From Paraburkholderia sp. Tr-20389 (GTDB lineage Bacteria; Pseudomonadota; Gammaproteobacteria; Burkholderiales; Burkholderiaceae): a DNA stretch of 64,000 nucleotides. Each line of letters opens with the position of its first letter. The first letter of the stretch is position 1. The notes under the pieces are model-generated. The model was given only the letters and a program-made list of their open reading frames with translations, was not told the origin of the DNA and searched no databases. The DNA lies in NCBI RefSeq assembly GCF_017104565.1, contig NZ_JAAGPD010000014.1, positions 124,001-188,000 on the forward strand. The letters run 5' to 3'. Below, piece by piece: positions 17,257 through 25,542 of this stretch. Both the position numbers and the translations under genes were made by a program.

Positions 17257-17842
17257 GCGTTGCCCCTGTGCGGGGCGGCACTTACTTTCTTTGCCGCCGC
17301 AAAGAAAGTAAGCAAAGAAAGCGGGCTAACACCGCCAATTCTTGTGCTTGCCTGCGGGCCCCCAACAGTTCTTACGCTCCACGCGGCAACGCGCTTGTTT
17401 GCGCCCGTTGCCAGCGCCCTGAACAGGCGCATCACCCACTTCACACTCTCGCGTCACGGGCCGCGTTACCAGGCGTTCGCGGCCGCCCAGGTGGCAAACT
17501 GTGTGTAGGCCGTCGCGACGGAAGTGCACCACTCCGGACTGAAAAGCGGATCGGTGTCGTAGTATCGCCAACGCATACGGCGCGACAAGCTACACACAGT
17601 TTGCCACCTGGGCGGCGCGGACGGGTCGCTGCCGCTGGCTGCCTGCGGGTGATTGGAGTGGGTGATGCGCCTGTTCGAGGCGCTGGCAACGGGCGGAAGA
17701 TAGCGCGTTACCGTGTGGAGTGCGGGACCTGCTGGGGGCCCGCAGGCAAGAACACGGGCTGGCGGGGTTAGCGGCTTTCTTTTGCCTACTTTTCTTTGCC
17801 GCGGCAAAGAAAAGTAGGTGCCGCCCCGCACAGGGGCAACGC
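17257..17842. repeat. Nested inverted-repeat element, copy 2 (586 bp, inverted relative to copy 1)
   Basis: Same boundaries as copy 1 (GCGTTGCCCC at one end, its reverse complement at the other), but the two arm types are swapped. The 14-bp stem with 4-nt loop is on the left (17281-17312) and the perfect 34-bp palindrome is on the right (17785-17818). Length is identical to copy 1. It lies between the convergent small membrane protein and rdgC genes. Confidence 0.9.
17482..17616. repeat. Core of repeat copy 2, 135 bp with 27-bp inverted ends
   Basis: Perfect 27-bp inverted ends at 17482-17508 and 17590-17616. The interior includes TGCACCACTCCGGACTGAAA and GATCGGTGTCGTAGTATCGC, shared with copy 3 in the same orientation and with copy 1 inverted. 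Confidence 0.85.
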
Positions 17843-17933
17843 CAGCAAACCAGAAGCAAAACGCGGATGCCAGCGAAGAAGGCCGAAGGCAAAACCAAAA
17901 CCAAACAACGACTGCCTCGCAGCCAAAAGCACA

Positions 17934-18848
17934 TTAAGCAGCTTTAACGCCGTCCTCCAGCTCACCCCCGAGCGCCTCGACGACCCCGTCGAACAACTTG
18001 GCAAGCTCACCAGTCATCAAAGTAAAATCAGAATCAAACTGCTCATCATCATTCTGCGCGGTGGGATCACCCGCCTCTTTGATCACATCGAGCGCAGTCA
18101 CACGCTTGATAGTGAGCGAAGGCGTCATCACGAACGAAACACGATCGTTCCACGTCATCGCTAGCCGCATGCACTGCTTCCCCGCCTCGATATGCCGGCG
18201 CATATCTTCCGCTTCGAGCGCGTGACCGACATAACGCACGGTCGCGTTACCCTCGGCAGGCGAGCGCAGCTCAGTATCCTGATCCAGCGTGAAATTGACA
18301 GGGCCTTCACCCGCCAGCAGCCAGTCCGTCATGGCGGAAACCGGCGCCTGCGCGACGCGCACACTCGAAATCGGCAAACGGTCGACCGATTTGACCAGCA
18401 GCCCCAGCACATCGTCGCCCAGCGCCTGCGACGCGGCATCGATCACGAGCCATCCGTTGACGGTATCGATCCACACGCGCGTGTCGCGCTGGATGCTGAA
18501 TGCGCGCGGCAGCAGTTCGTCGGTGACCTGCTCCTTGAGGTCGCGCATCTGCTTGCGGCCGGGCTTGAAACCCTGCTGCTCTTCGAGTTCCTGCGCGCGC
18601 GCCTTCGTCACCTGCGTCACGACAGACGCGGGCAGCAGTTTCTTTTCCGCGCGGTACGTGAGCAGCATCTGCTTGTTGATGGAATAGACGAGCGAGCCGT
18701 CATTGCGCGGCGACGTCCACCCCTGACGCGTCGTCTCGACACTGTTGGCCGGCTGGAACGCATGTGGCGCGAGCCACTTTTCCATTTGCTCGACGCTCAC
18801 TTTCCACGGAGCGGGAAGACGGTGAAGCTGTAGATTCTTGAACCACAT
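17934..18848 (-). CDS. rdgC: Recombination-associated protein RdgC
   Basis: RdgC is a ring-forming, sequence-independent double-strand DNA-binding protein that limits RecA activity at recombination and replication sites. This 304-residue sequence begins [15 protein letters not shown], as in E. coli RdgC, and keeps the diagnostic stretches [52 protein letters not shown] and [26 protein letters not shown]. The start at 18848 gives the conserved N-terminus; an upstream in-frame codon adds five residues. The gene ends next to repeat copy 2 and is convergent with the small membrane protein gene. Confidence 0.96.
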   Translation of the reverse strand: MWFKNLQLHRLPAPWKVSVEQMEKWLAPHAFQPANSVETTRQGWTSPRNDGSLVYSINKQMLLTYRAEKKLLPASVVTQVTKARAQELEEQQGFKPGRKQMRDLKEQVTDELLPRAFSIQRDTRVWIDTVNGWLVIDAASQALGDDVLGLLVKSVDRLPISSVRVAQAPVSAMTDWLLAGEGPVNFTLDQDTELRSPAEGNATVRYVGHALEAEDMRRHIEAGKQCMRLAMTWNDRVSFVMTPSLTIKRVTALDVIKEAGDPTAQNDDEQFDSDFTLMTGELAKLFDGVVEALGGELEDGVKAA

Positions 18849-18949
18849 GGCGAGAACGGGCAAAGCGCGTCATTCTATATGACGACGGCGGCGCAGCGGA
18901 TTTTCGTTTGCACCGCCCCGCCGTCATCACCCGTTCGAGCCGGACGAAC

Positions 18950-20017
18950 TCAGCCTGCCATCCCCGCCTGCACCTTCGCCGCAACATCGGCGGGCACCCA
19001 CGTCTTCCACATCTCAGGATGCGTGCGCAGGAACTGCGCGGCCATCGTCGATGCGTCCATTTTCTTGACGCTCATGTCGAGAATCGTCGCGTTCAGGAAG
19101 TCCATCGGAAACTTGACCTTCGAGAACATCGTCATCAGTTGCGGCTCGGCGTGGTAGAACGGCGTCGACGCGCCAACCGTCACGTGCGACACCATGTACG
19201 AAGACGCGCACTGCTGCGTGCTGCTCTCGTTGCGCAGCGTCTGCCAGCACGCATCGTTGAACGCGGGCATTTTCAGCTCGGTCAGCTTGTACTTCGCCAT
19301 CAACGCGGCCGGCCCCCAGTAGTAGAACAGGATCGGCGCGCCTCGCGTGTAGGCCGACGCGATTGCTGCATCGAGCGCCGCGCCCGTGCCGGGACGGAAG
19401 TTCGTGTACGAGTCATCGAGCTTGAGCACCTTCAGCAGACGCGTATTCACGCGCTCGCAGTCCCACCCGCTCGGGCAGTTCAGAAAGCGTCCCTTGTTCG
19501 GCTCTTCGTCGTCGCTAAACACGTTCTTGTACTTCGGCAGATCCGCCACCGACGCGAGCCCCGGCGCCGATGCCTTGATGCCGCGCGAGGGATCGCCCTT
19601 CACCACGTAGTCGGGCACGAACCAGCCCTCTTTCGTGCCGCCCGGCAACGTATCGCCAACGAGCTTCACGCTGCCCGACTCGACCGCCTTCGCGGTGATC
19701 TCGCTGCGACCCGTCCATTGCTCGGCCCAGATTTGCACGTCATTGTGCGCGAGCGCGGTTTCCGTCGCAGCCGTGCTGCCCGGCACGACGTCCGTCTTGC
19801 AGCCGTAGCCTTTCTCCAGAATCTGCCGCAGTACTTCCGTGGCAAACGCGCCGCTCTCCCATGTGATGCCCGCGAAGTGCACGGTCTTGCCCGTGCTGCA
19901 CCAGCTTCCGGGTTTCGCGGCGTTGCTGTCGGCAGCATGAACGCTGCCCGCCGTGAAGGTTGCGGCAGTCGTAACGGCGGCGAACAAGGCCGCGCGCAGC
20001 TTGATGGATCGCATCAT
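18950..20017 (-). CDS. Glycine betaine/proline-type ABC substrate-binding protein
   Basis: A 355-residue periplasmic OpuAC/ProX-type binding protein with a signal peptide (MMRSIKLRAALFAAVTTAATFTAGSVHAA). Typical motifs are VHFAGITWESGAFATEVLRQILEKGYGCKTDVVPGSTAATETALAHNDVQIWAEQW and FYYWGPAALMAKYKLTELKMPAF. Trp-rich segments in this family build the quaternary-amine cage. GGAGA about 7 bases upstream supports ATG 20017; a longer frame is spurious. No permease or ATPase is adjacent. The ligand (betaine, choline, carnitine or another) cannot be told. Confidence 0.9.
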   Translation of the reverse strand: MMRSIKLRAALFAAVTTAATFTAGSVHAADSNAAKPGSWCSTGKTVHFAGITWESGAFATEVLRQILEKGYGCKTDVVPGSTAATETALAHNDVQIWAEQWTGRSEITAKAVESGSVKLVGDTLPGGTKEGWFVPDYVVKGDPSRGIKASAPGLASVADLPKYKNVFSDDEEPNKGRFLNCPSGWDCERVNTRLLKVLKLDDSYTNFRPGTGAALDAAIASAYTRGAPILFYYWGPAALMAKYKLTELKMPAFNDACWQTLRNESSTQQCASSYMVSHVTVGASTPFYHAEPQLMTMFSKVKFPMDFLNATILDMSVKKMDASTMAAQFLRTHPEMWKTWVPADVAAKVQAGMAG

Positions 20018-20261
20018 CGAATGTCTCCTGTGCGAATGTCTCGGATCTTGTTGTGATCGGTCGCACGGCTTGCGCGACCCGCCGCGCCATCGCAGGGGCG
20101 TGACATGGCATCGCGATTGTGGGGTCCGTTTTTTTCGCCGATGAAGCGATGTTTTTTGATGCCGGGTATGAGTCCCGCTCAACTTCGGGTTTCTACGTTG
20201 GGGTTTGCGCGAATCTGTTCGCGCTTGTGTTTGCGCTTACGTTCGATCCACGCACAAGCGT

Positions 20262-20834
20262 TCAACCCGGCGGATAGCAGAAGCCGTAGTCTTCGCAACC
20301 GGGGCAGCCCGGTGCGGGCGCAGGCGCGCGGCCTTCGGCGAGCGCCAGTTCGCGCGCGAGGAATTTCTTCCATCGCATGCCGTCCGTGTTGCGCGCGACG
20401 AGCCGCGGATAGTGGCGTGTGAGGATCGCCGTGACGTCGTCGCGTCCATCGAGGCCAAGGTCGCGCCACAGATGGTCGGGACGCAGGCACGCCGTCGCGA
20501 TGATCGTCGCGAGGCATTGCGCGTCGTCGTCGGTCGCCGCGAGCGAGGACTCGTGTTGCAACAGCATCGCGTGCATCGCGTCGACGAATGCGCGATGCTC
20601 GCTCGCGGCGATGGGCTCGGGCGCGGCGTGAGGCAACGCGACGTGGGAAAAGTGACGCGAGAGCAGCGCGTCGAGCGCAGCGCGCGTCAAGCCGGGATGC
20701 AGCAGTTCATCGCTCGCGATCTTCGCGCCGATCAAGCGCGCGAACATCACCGTATCGGATGAGTCGCGATTCAACGCGCGATCCAGCAATCGCGCGACTG
20801 CCCCGTCACGCGCCTGATTCGAACCGGCTGCCAT
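20262..20834 (-). CDS. nifQ: NifQ-like protein (molybdenum handling), one cysteine ligand missing
   Basis: This 190-residue protein has the NifQ C-terminal half: CLRPDHLWRDLGLDGRDDVTAILTRHYPRLVARNTDGMRWKKFLARELALAEG, then a Cys cluster. NifQ carries a Mo-Fe-S cluster and donates molybdenum for FeMo-cofactor. Its signature is C-x4-C-x2-C-x5-C. Here Cys177, Cys180 and Cys186 are present, but the first position is Ala172. GGAGG precedes ATG 20834, which fixes the start. No other nif gene is in the window. It lies behind the FtrA regulator on the same strand. A role in molybdenum delivery to other enzymes is a guess. Confidence 0.85.
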   Translation of the reverse strand: MAAGSNQARDGAVARLLDRALNRDSSDTVMFARLIGAKIASDELLHPGLTRAALDALLSRHFSHVALPHAAPEPIAASEHRAFVDAMHAMLLQHESSLAATDDDAQCLATIIATACLRPDHLWRDLGLDGRDDVTAILTRHYPRLVARNTDGMRWKKFLARELALAEGRAPAPAPGCPGCEDYGFCYPPG

Positions 20835-20875
20835 GTGAACGCCTCCGTTTGCGTCGACAGGATGCAACGCCAATG

Positions 20876-21841
20876 CTACGTCACACCCGAGGCGCCGAAC
20901 TTCTTCCGGTACGCACCCGGGCTCGTCAGCGCAATGCGCCTGAAGTGCCGGCGCAACGACTCTTCGGAACCGAAACCCGCCAGTTCGGCGACGCGCGACA
21001 TCGGCAGATCGGCGGGCGATTCGAGGAGATCCCGCGCGATCGCCACGCGCTCGCGAATCAGCCATTCGTAAGGCGCCATTCCCGTCGCATCGCGAAACTG
21101 CCGCTGCAGCGTACGCGGACTCATCGCCGCCTGCCCGGCAAGCGACGCCAGCGTATGCTCCCGCGCAGGATTCGCGCGCACATAGTCCATCAGACGCGCG
21201 AGCCGGCTGCTGTCGTCCTGCGGCATCGGACGCGGCACGAACTGCGCCTGTCCGCCTTCGCGATGCGGCGGCACCACGAGCCGCTGCGCGACGCGATTCG
21301 CAATCGCGCTGCCGTAGTCACGCCGCACGAGATGCAGCAGCATGTCGAGTCCCGCCGCCGATCCCGCCGACGTGATCACCTGCCCTTCGTCGACGTAAAG
21401 CGCATCGGGCTTCACGCGCAGTTGCGGAAAACGCTGCTGCAACTTGTCCGCGTAGCGCCAGTGCGTCGTCACCGTCTTGTCGTCGAGCACGCCCGCCGCC
21501 GCCAGCACGAACACGCCCGAGCATATCGAACAGACGCGCGCACCGCGCGCGACCGCCGCGCGGATTTTCTTCAGCAACGGCTCGGGCGGACGTTCATCGG
21601 GATCGCGCCAGCCGGGCACGACGATCGTCGACGCGCGATCGAGCATCCTGAGCGTGTACGGCGCCGCGACGCTGATTCCGCCTGCCGCGCGAATCGGACC
21701 GGGTTCGACGGCGCACACGGCAAAGCGATACCACTCGACGCCCAGTTCCGGACGATCAAGCGCAAACAGTTCGGTCACACAGCCGAATTCGAAGGTGCAC
21801 AGGCGGTCATAGACGAGCGCCGCGACAAGGTGATCTCGCAT
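20876..21841 (-). CDS. ftrA: GlxA/FtrA-type AraC-family regulator with DJ-1/PfpI domain
   Basis: A 321-residue regulator. The N-terminal DJ-1/PfpI-like domain (LVAALVYDRLCTFEFGCVTELFAL through RGARVCSICSGVFVLAAAGVLDDKTVTTHWRYADKLQQRFP) carries the nucleophile-elbow segment CSGVFVLA, with Cys in the expected place. The C-terminal AraC DNA-binding domain has AREHTLASLAGQAAMSPRTLQRQFRDATGMAPYEWLIRERVAIARDLLE and MSRVAELAGFGSEESLRRHFRR. It matches the protein annotated FtrA. It is divergent from a rhodanese gene, a common arrangement in this group, and likely controls it. Confidence 0.92.
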   Translation of the reverse strand: MRDHLVAALVYDRLCTFEFGCVTELFALDRPELGVEWYRFAVCAVEPGPIRAAGGISVAAPYTLRMLDRASTIVVPGWRDPDERPPEPLLKKIRAAVARGARVCSICSGVFVLAAAGVLDDKTVTTHWRYADKLQQRFPQLRVKPDALYVDEGQVITSAGSAAGLDMLLHLVRRDYGSAIANRVAQRLVVPPHREGGQAQFVPRPMPQDDSSRLARLMDYVRANPAREHTLASLAGQAAMSPRTLQRQFRDATGMAPYEWLIRERVAIARDLLESPADLPMSRVAELAGFGSEESLRRHFRRIALTSPGAYRKKFGASGVT

Positions 21842-21939
21842 GGCGTGATATTACCGAAGATTGACGATCACGCCACTTACACCAATGGGAGCCGCTGCCG
21901 ATAATCGACACACCTTCAACGCACAACAGGAGAACACGC

Positions 21940-22374
21940 ATGCCCCCCTCCACCGTCAGCGCGGTACCCGCCGCCGACAGCGCAGCGGCACTCGCGCATT
22001 TCGAATCGTCTCTGCGCTTCGAGACCGACTGCTGGGACGTCTCGGACAGCCTCGCATCGGGCAACGCGGACTTCGTTCTGCTCGATGTGCGCGGTCCCGA
22101 GCAATTCGCGCGCGGCCATATTCCGGGTGCGATCAATTTGCCGCATAGGAAGATCACCCAATCTAAATTGCGCGAATATCCGGCCGATACACTATTCGTC
22201 ACCTATTGCGCGGGTCCGCATTGCAATGGCGCGACACGCGGCGCAATCCGGCTCGCGCAACTCGGCCGGCCCGTGAAGATCATGATCGGCGGCGTGACCG
22301 GCTGGCTCGACGAAGGCTTCTCGCTGGAAACGCAGGCGGCAAGCGGCTGTACAGAAATGCGACAACAACCCTGA
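21940..22374 (+). CDS. Rhodanese-like domain protein
   Basis: A 144-residue single-domain sulfurtransferase. Motifs are FVLLDVRGPEQFARGHIPGAINLPH (about 45-69) and the active-site loop with Cys90 in VTYCAGPHCNGATRGAIRLAQLG, followed by MIGGVTGWLDEGF. There is no signal peptide. A second Cys (95) in the loop could relay persulfide. It is divergent from the FtrA gene, its likely regulator. AGGAGA lies about 9 bases before the ATG. Confidence 0.92.
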   Translation: MPPSTVSAVPAADSAAALAHFESSLRFETDCWDVSDSLASGNADFVLLDVRGPEQFARGHIPGAINLPHRKITQSKLREYPADTLFVTYCAGPHCNGATRGAIRLAQLGRPVKIMIGGVTGWLDEGFSLETQAASGCTEMRQQP

Positions 22375-22586
22375 GCCAGGCCGGCGAGCGGCATGCAATT
22401 GTCTGCCGAATCGCTTCCGGGTCGCTTCACGTCATTACATGCCGTTGAAAGACTTCAAAAAAACTGAATGCGGCTTCAAAAAGGCTTCAATAAATTTTTC
22501 GAGCCGGCCCTTTAAAAAATTGCTCAATATTTTAATAATGCTGCCGATAACCAGTTGAGGGAACCTCCTTTCGCGACGGAACTGAC
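22375..22586. other. AT-rich intergenic region before cyclic-di-GMP gene
   Basis: After a normal GC-rich start, bases 22440-22555 are strikingly AT-rich for this genome, with runs of A and T (CTTCAAAAAGGCTTCAATAAA, then CTTTAAAAAATTGC). Such stretches usually hold promoters or bind nucleoid proteins. I cannot assign exact promoter boxes. Confidence 0.45.
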
Positions 22587-24656
22587 ATGCAGAGCACTTA
22601 CAATCTGGGTCTGGTTGTCGTGTCGCTCGCCGTCGCAACACTGGCTTCATACACGGCGCTCGACCTGGCCGGACGTATTTCGACGATGGCATCGGCACGC
22701 CTGCGCCGCCTGTGGCTCGCAGGCGGCGCAGCGGCAATGGGCACGGGCGTCTGGTCGATGCACTTCATCGGCATGCTCGCTTTCTCGCTGCCGATCCCGC
22801 TCGGCTACGACTTCTCGATCACCGGCTACTCGCTCGGCATTGCGATGGTTGTGTCGTACTTCGCGCTCTACCAGGTGGCGCGTCCGACACTCTCCATCAC
22901 GCGTCTCGTCACGGGCGGCGTGCTGATGGGCTTCGGCATCGCGGGCATGCACTACACGGGCATGGCCGCGATGCGGATGGAGCCCGGCATTCACTATCGT
23001 CCGGGCCTCTTCGCCGTATCCATCGCCATTGCCATCGCGGCGTCGATGGCCGCGCTGTGGATCGCGCATACACTGCGCGACTCGAGCCAGCATCGCGTGC
23101 TGCTCAAGCGCCTGGGCGCTGCATGCGTGATGGGCCTCGCGATCACGGGCATGCACTACACGGGCATGGCCGCCGCCGACTTCCTGCCCGGCTCGATCTG
23201 CGGCGCCGCGCGCGGCGTCAACGCGCAATGGCTCGCGACGACGATCATCCTGTTCACGTTCGCGATTCTGATCGTCACACTGATCCTGTCGCGCTTCGAC
23301 GCACGCACTACGTTCCTCGCCGGCTCCGTGTCGTTGCTGAACAACCAGATCGTGCGTCTTGCCACCTACGACACGCTCACCGATCTGCCGAACCGCCGCA
23401 CGCTGACCGAGCGCATCGAGCGTGCGATTCACGCGTCGAAGCTCAATGGCCGCGGCTTCGCGATCCTGTTCATGGATCTCGACGGCTTCAAGACCATCAA
23501 TGATTCGCTCGGCCACGCCTTCGGCGACGAAGTGCTGAAGTCGTTCTCGCACAGCCTGCGGCAATGCGTGCGCAACGTCGATACCGTCGCGCGGCTTGGC
23601 GGCGACGAGTTCGTCGTGCTCGCCGAAAACCTCGGCGCACCGCAGGACGCCGAGAAGATGGCGGAAGCCGTGCTCGACCGGATGCGCAAGGGCATCGAAA
23701 CGCAGAGCCAGACACTGCAGGTCATGCCGAGCATCGGCATTTCGTTGTACCCGCAGGACGGCCAATCCGTCGACGAACTCCTCAAGCATGCCGACGCCGC
23801 GATGTATGAAGCGAAGCGCGGCGGCCGCAGCACCTATCGCTTCTTCGAAGCGCACATGAACGAAGCCGCGATGCGCACGCTCAAGATCCAGAGCGCGCTG
23901 CACGAAGCGCTCGGCAAGGGTTATTTTTCGCTGCACTTCCAGCCGAAGTTTCGCGGCGACAGCGGCGAGGTCGCGGGCGCGGAAGCGCTGATCCGTCTGA
24001 ACCATCCGGAGATCGGCGTGCTCGCGCCGATGGACTTCATTCCGATCGCCGAACGCTCGGGGCAGATCGTGCAGATCGGCTATTGGGTCGTGCGCGAAAC
24101 GTGCCGCCAGATCCGCCGCTGGGAAACGTCCGGCCTGCCGTCGATGAAAGTCGCGATCAACCTGTCGCCGCGCCAGATGACGCAGCCCGATCTCGTCGCG
24201 AAGACGCTGGAGATCGTGCATACGGAAGGCGTCGATTGCAACCAGATCATGTTCGAGATCACCGAAACGGTGGCAATGCAGGACGCGGCCAAAACGACGG
24301 AAATGATTCGGGAGTTCCAGGACAGCGGCTTCGAGATTTCGATCGACGATTTCGGCACCGGCTATTCGAGCCTCGCCTATCTGCAACGCTTCCGTGTGAA
24401 GCAGCTGAAGATCGACCGATTCTTCACGAACGGACTCGATGCCGACGGCCACGAAGGCAGCGCGATCGTGCAGGCGATCATCGCGCTCGCGCACTCGCTG
24501 GAAATGGACGTGGTCGCGGAAGGCGTCGAAACCGCCTCGCAACTCGACAAGCTCAAAGACCTGCAATGCGACGAGATGCAAGGCTTTCTGCTCGGCAGGC
24601 CGCTCACGGCCGACGCTTTCAGCGAACTGCTTCAGGAGCGCATGACGGCCGCCTGA
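22587..24656 (+). CDS. MHYT-GGDEF-EAL membrane cyclic-di-GMP protein
   Basis: A 689-residue inner-membrane signalling protein. The first 250 residues hold seven membrane helices of the MHYT sensor, with its motif three times (MHFIGM, MHYTGM, MHYTGM), thought to bind copper and sense O2, CO or NO. A GGDEF domain follows with an intact GGDEF at 338-342 (RLGGDEFVV). Then comes an EAL domain with EAL at 466-468 in AEALIRLNHP, plus DDFGTGYSSLAYLQRF and EGVETASQ, which suggests intact metal ligands. Both diguanylate cyclase and phosphodiesterase activities are therefore possible. It is transcribed alone. Confidence 0.95.
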   Translation: MQSTYNLGLVVVSLAVATLASYTALDLAGRISTMASARLRRLWLAGGAAAMGTGVWSMHFIGMLAFSLPIPLGYDFSITGYSLGIAMVVSYFALYQVARPTLSITRLVTGGVLMGFGIAGMHYTGMAAMRMEPGIHYRPGLFAVSIAIAIAASMAALWIAHTLRDSSQHRVLLKRLGAACVMGLAITGMHYTGMAAADFLPGSICGAARGVNAQWLATTIILFTFAILIVTLILSRFDARTTFLAGSVSLLNNQIVRLATYDTLTDLPNRRTLTERIERAIHASKLNGRGFAILFMDLDGFKTINDSLGHAFGDEVLKSFSHSLRQCVRNVDTVARLGGDEFVVLAENLGAPQDAEKMAEAVLDRMRKGIETQSQTLQVMPSIGISLYPQDGQSVDELLKHADAAMYEAKRGGRSTYRFFEAHMNEAAMRTLKIQSALHEALGKGYFSLHFQPKFRGDSGEVAGAEALIRLNHPEIGVLAPMDFIPIAERSGQIVQIGYWVVRETCRQIRRWETSGLPSMKVAINLSPRQMTQPDLVAKTLEIVHTEGVDCNQIMFEITETVAMQDAAKTTEMIREFQDSGFEISIDDFGTGYSSLAYLQRFRVKQLKIDRFFTNGLDADGHEGSAIVQAIIALAHSLEMDVVAEGVETASQLDKLKDLQCDEMQGFLLGRPLTADAFSELLQERMTAA

Positions 24657-24686
24657 AGCGCGCCGGCGTACCAGCCATTTGCGGGG

Positions 24687-25133
24687 TCAGCGCCCCGCGC
24701 CCGCCTCGTCCGGGCTTTGCAACGCGAACGTCGCGGGCTCGATATGCGGACTCGCGACAGCGGGCAGCACATCGCGGCGCGTCAGCTTGCCGTCGACCGA
24801 CGCGCCCACATCCATCCGCAATTGCTGGTAGTAGATGTTGCCGGTGATATGCGCGTTCTCCTGCAACTCGACGAAGTGATCGGCGATTACATCGCCCGTG
24901 ATGCGGCCATTGACGATCACATCGTAGCCGTACACATTGCCCGTGATCGAGCCACGATCGCTCAGCACCAGCAGCGTCTCGCACCCCGGCTTGCCCGTGA
25001 CGTTGCCTTTCACGTGGCCGTCCATGCGCAGGCCGTCGCTGAACTCGAGGTCGCCGGTGAGGTGCACGTCGTGTGCAATGAGCGTCGCCAGTTTGTTCTG
25101 GGAAACGCCGGGTGACTTCTTCTTGCTGAACAT
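24687..25133 (-). CDS. Bactofilin (polymer-forming cytoskeletal protein)
   Basis: A 148-residue bactofilin. The central beta-helix repeats are visible: VHLTGDLEFSDGLRMDGHVKGNVTG, LVLSDRGSITGNVYGYDVIVNGRITGDVIADHFVELQENAHITGNIYYQQLRMDVGASVDGKLTRRD (about 22-125). Flexible tails flank them, as usual. Bactofilins polymerise without nucleotide and scaffold cell-wall enzymes at sites of curvature, stalks or poles. It is the last gene of an operon with an M23 peptidase and a small membrane coiled-coil protein. The start at 25133 (MFSKKKSP) is preferred over one nine codons upstream. Confidence 0.93.
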   Translation of the reverse strand: MFSKKKSPGVSQNKLATLIAHDVHLTGDLEFSDGLRMDGHVKGNVTGKPGCETLLVLSDRGSITGNVYGYDVIVNGRITGDVIADHFVELQENAHITGNIYYQQLRMDVGASVDGKLTRRDVLPAVASPHIEPATFALQSPDEAGAGR

Positions 25134-25170
25134 AATCGGTATCGAGTGAAGTTGAAACACGCCGCGCGCA

Positions 25171-25542
25171 TCAATGGCGCGAGCGGCTTTGCCCCTGCAG
25201 AAACAGCACTTGCGCCTGGAGCTGGCGCACTTCGGCGGTGAGCGCGTCGGCGGAGCGCTGCACGGTGGCGCGCGAAGCGCCTTCCTGCTTCAGCGCAAGT
25301 TGCGCGCGCGCCAGCGCGTCATCCAGTCCGTCGTGCGACGTGGACGCCACGCACGGCACGCTCTCCGACCTCGCGCGCGTCGCGTAGCCGTACATCGCTG
25401 CCGCGCCCGCCGCAGCGCACGCGACGCATACCGACACCCACGTCAAGACGCGCATCGCGCGCGAGCGCACCGGCCGCAGCGCATACGTGCCTTGCGTGAC
25501 GGCCCGGGCGCTCTGGCGTCCCGGGCGAAAAAAATCAGCCAT
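25171..25542 (-). CDS. Small membrane-anchored coiled-coil protein in bactofilin operon
   Basis: A 123-residue protein with a basic cytosolic N-terminus, one membrane helix (MRVLTWVSVCVACAAAGAAAMYGYA, about 30-54), and a periplasmic helical stretch ending LDDALARAQLALKQEGASRATVQRSADALTAEVRQLQAQVLFLQ, which looks like a coiled coil. The start overlaps the end of the M23 peptidase gene by 8 bases, so the two are translationally coupled. It is not a named family. Position suggests a partner linking the peptidase to the bactofilin scaffold. Confidence 0.75.
   Translation of the reverse strand: MADFFRPGRQSARAVTQGTYALRPVRSRAMRVLTWVSVCVACAAAGAAAMYGYATRARSESVPCVASTSHDGLDDALARAQLALKQEGASRATVQRSADALTAEVRQLQAQVLFLQGQSRSRH

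Noticed and set aside
20262-20834. Part of a nitrogen-fixation cluster
   Set aside because: Only a NifQ-like gene is present. Neighbours are a regulator, a rhodanese and a betaine-binding protein.
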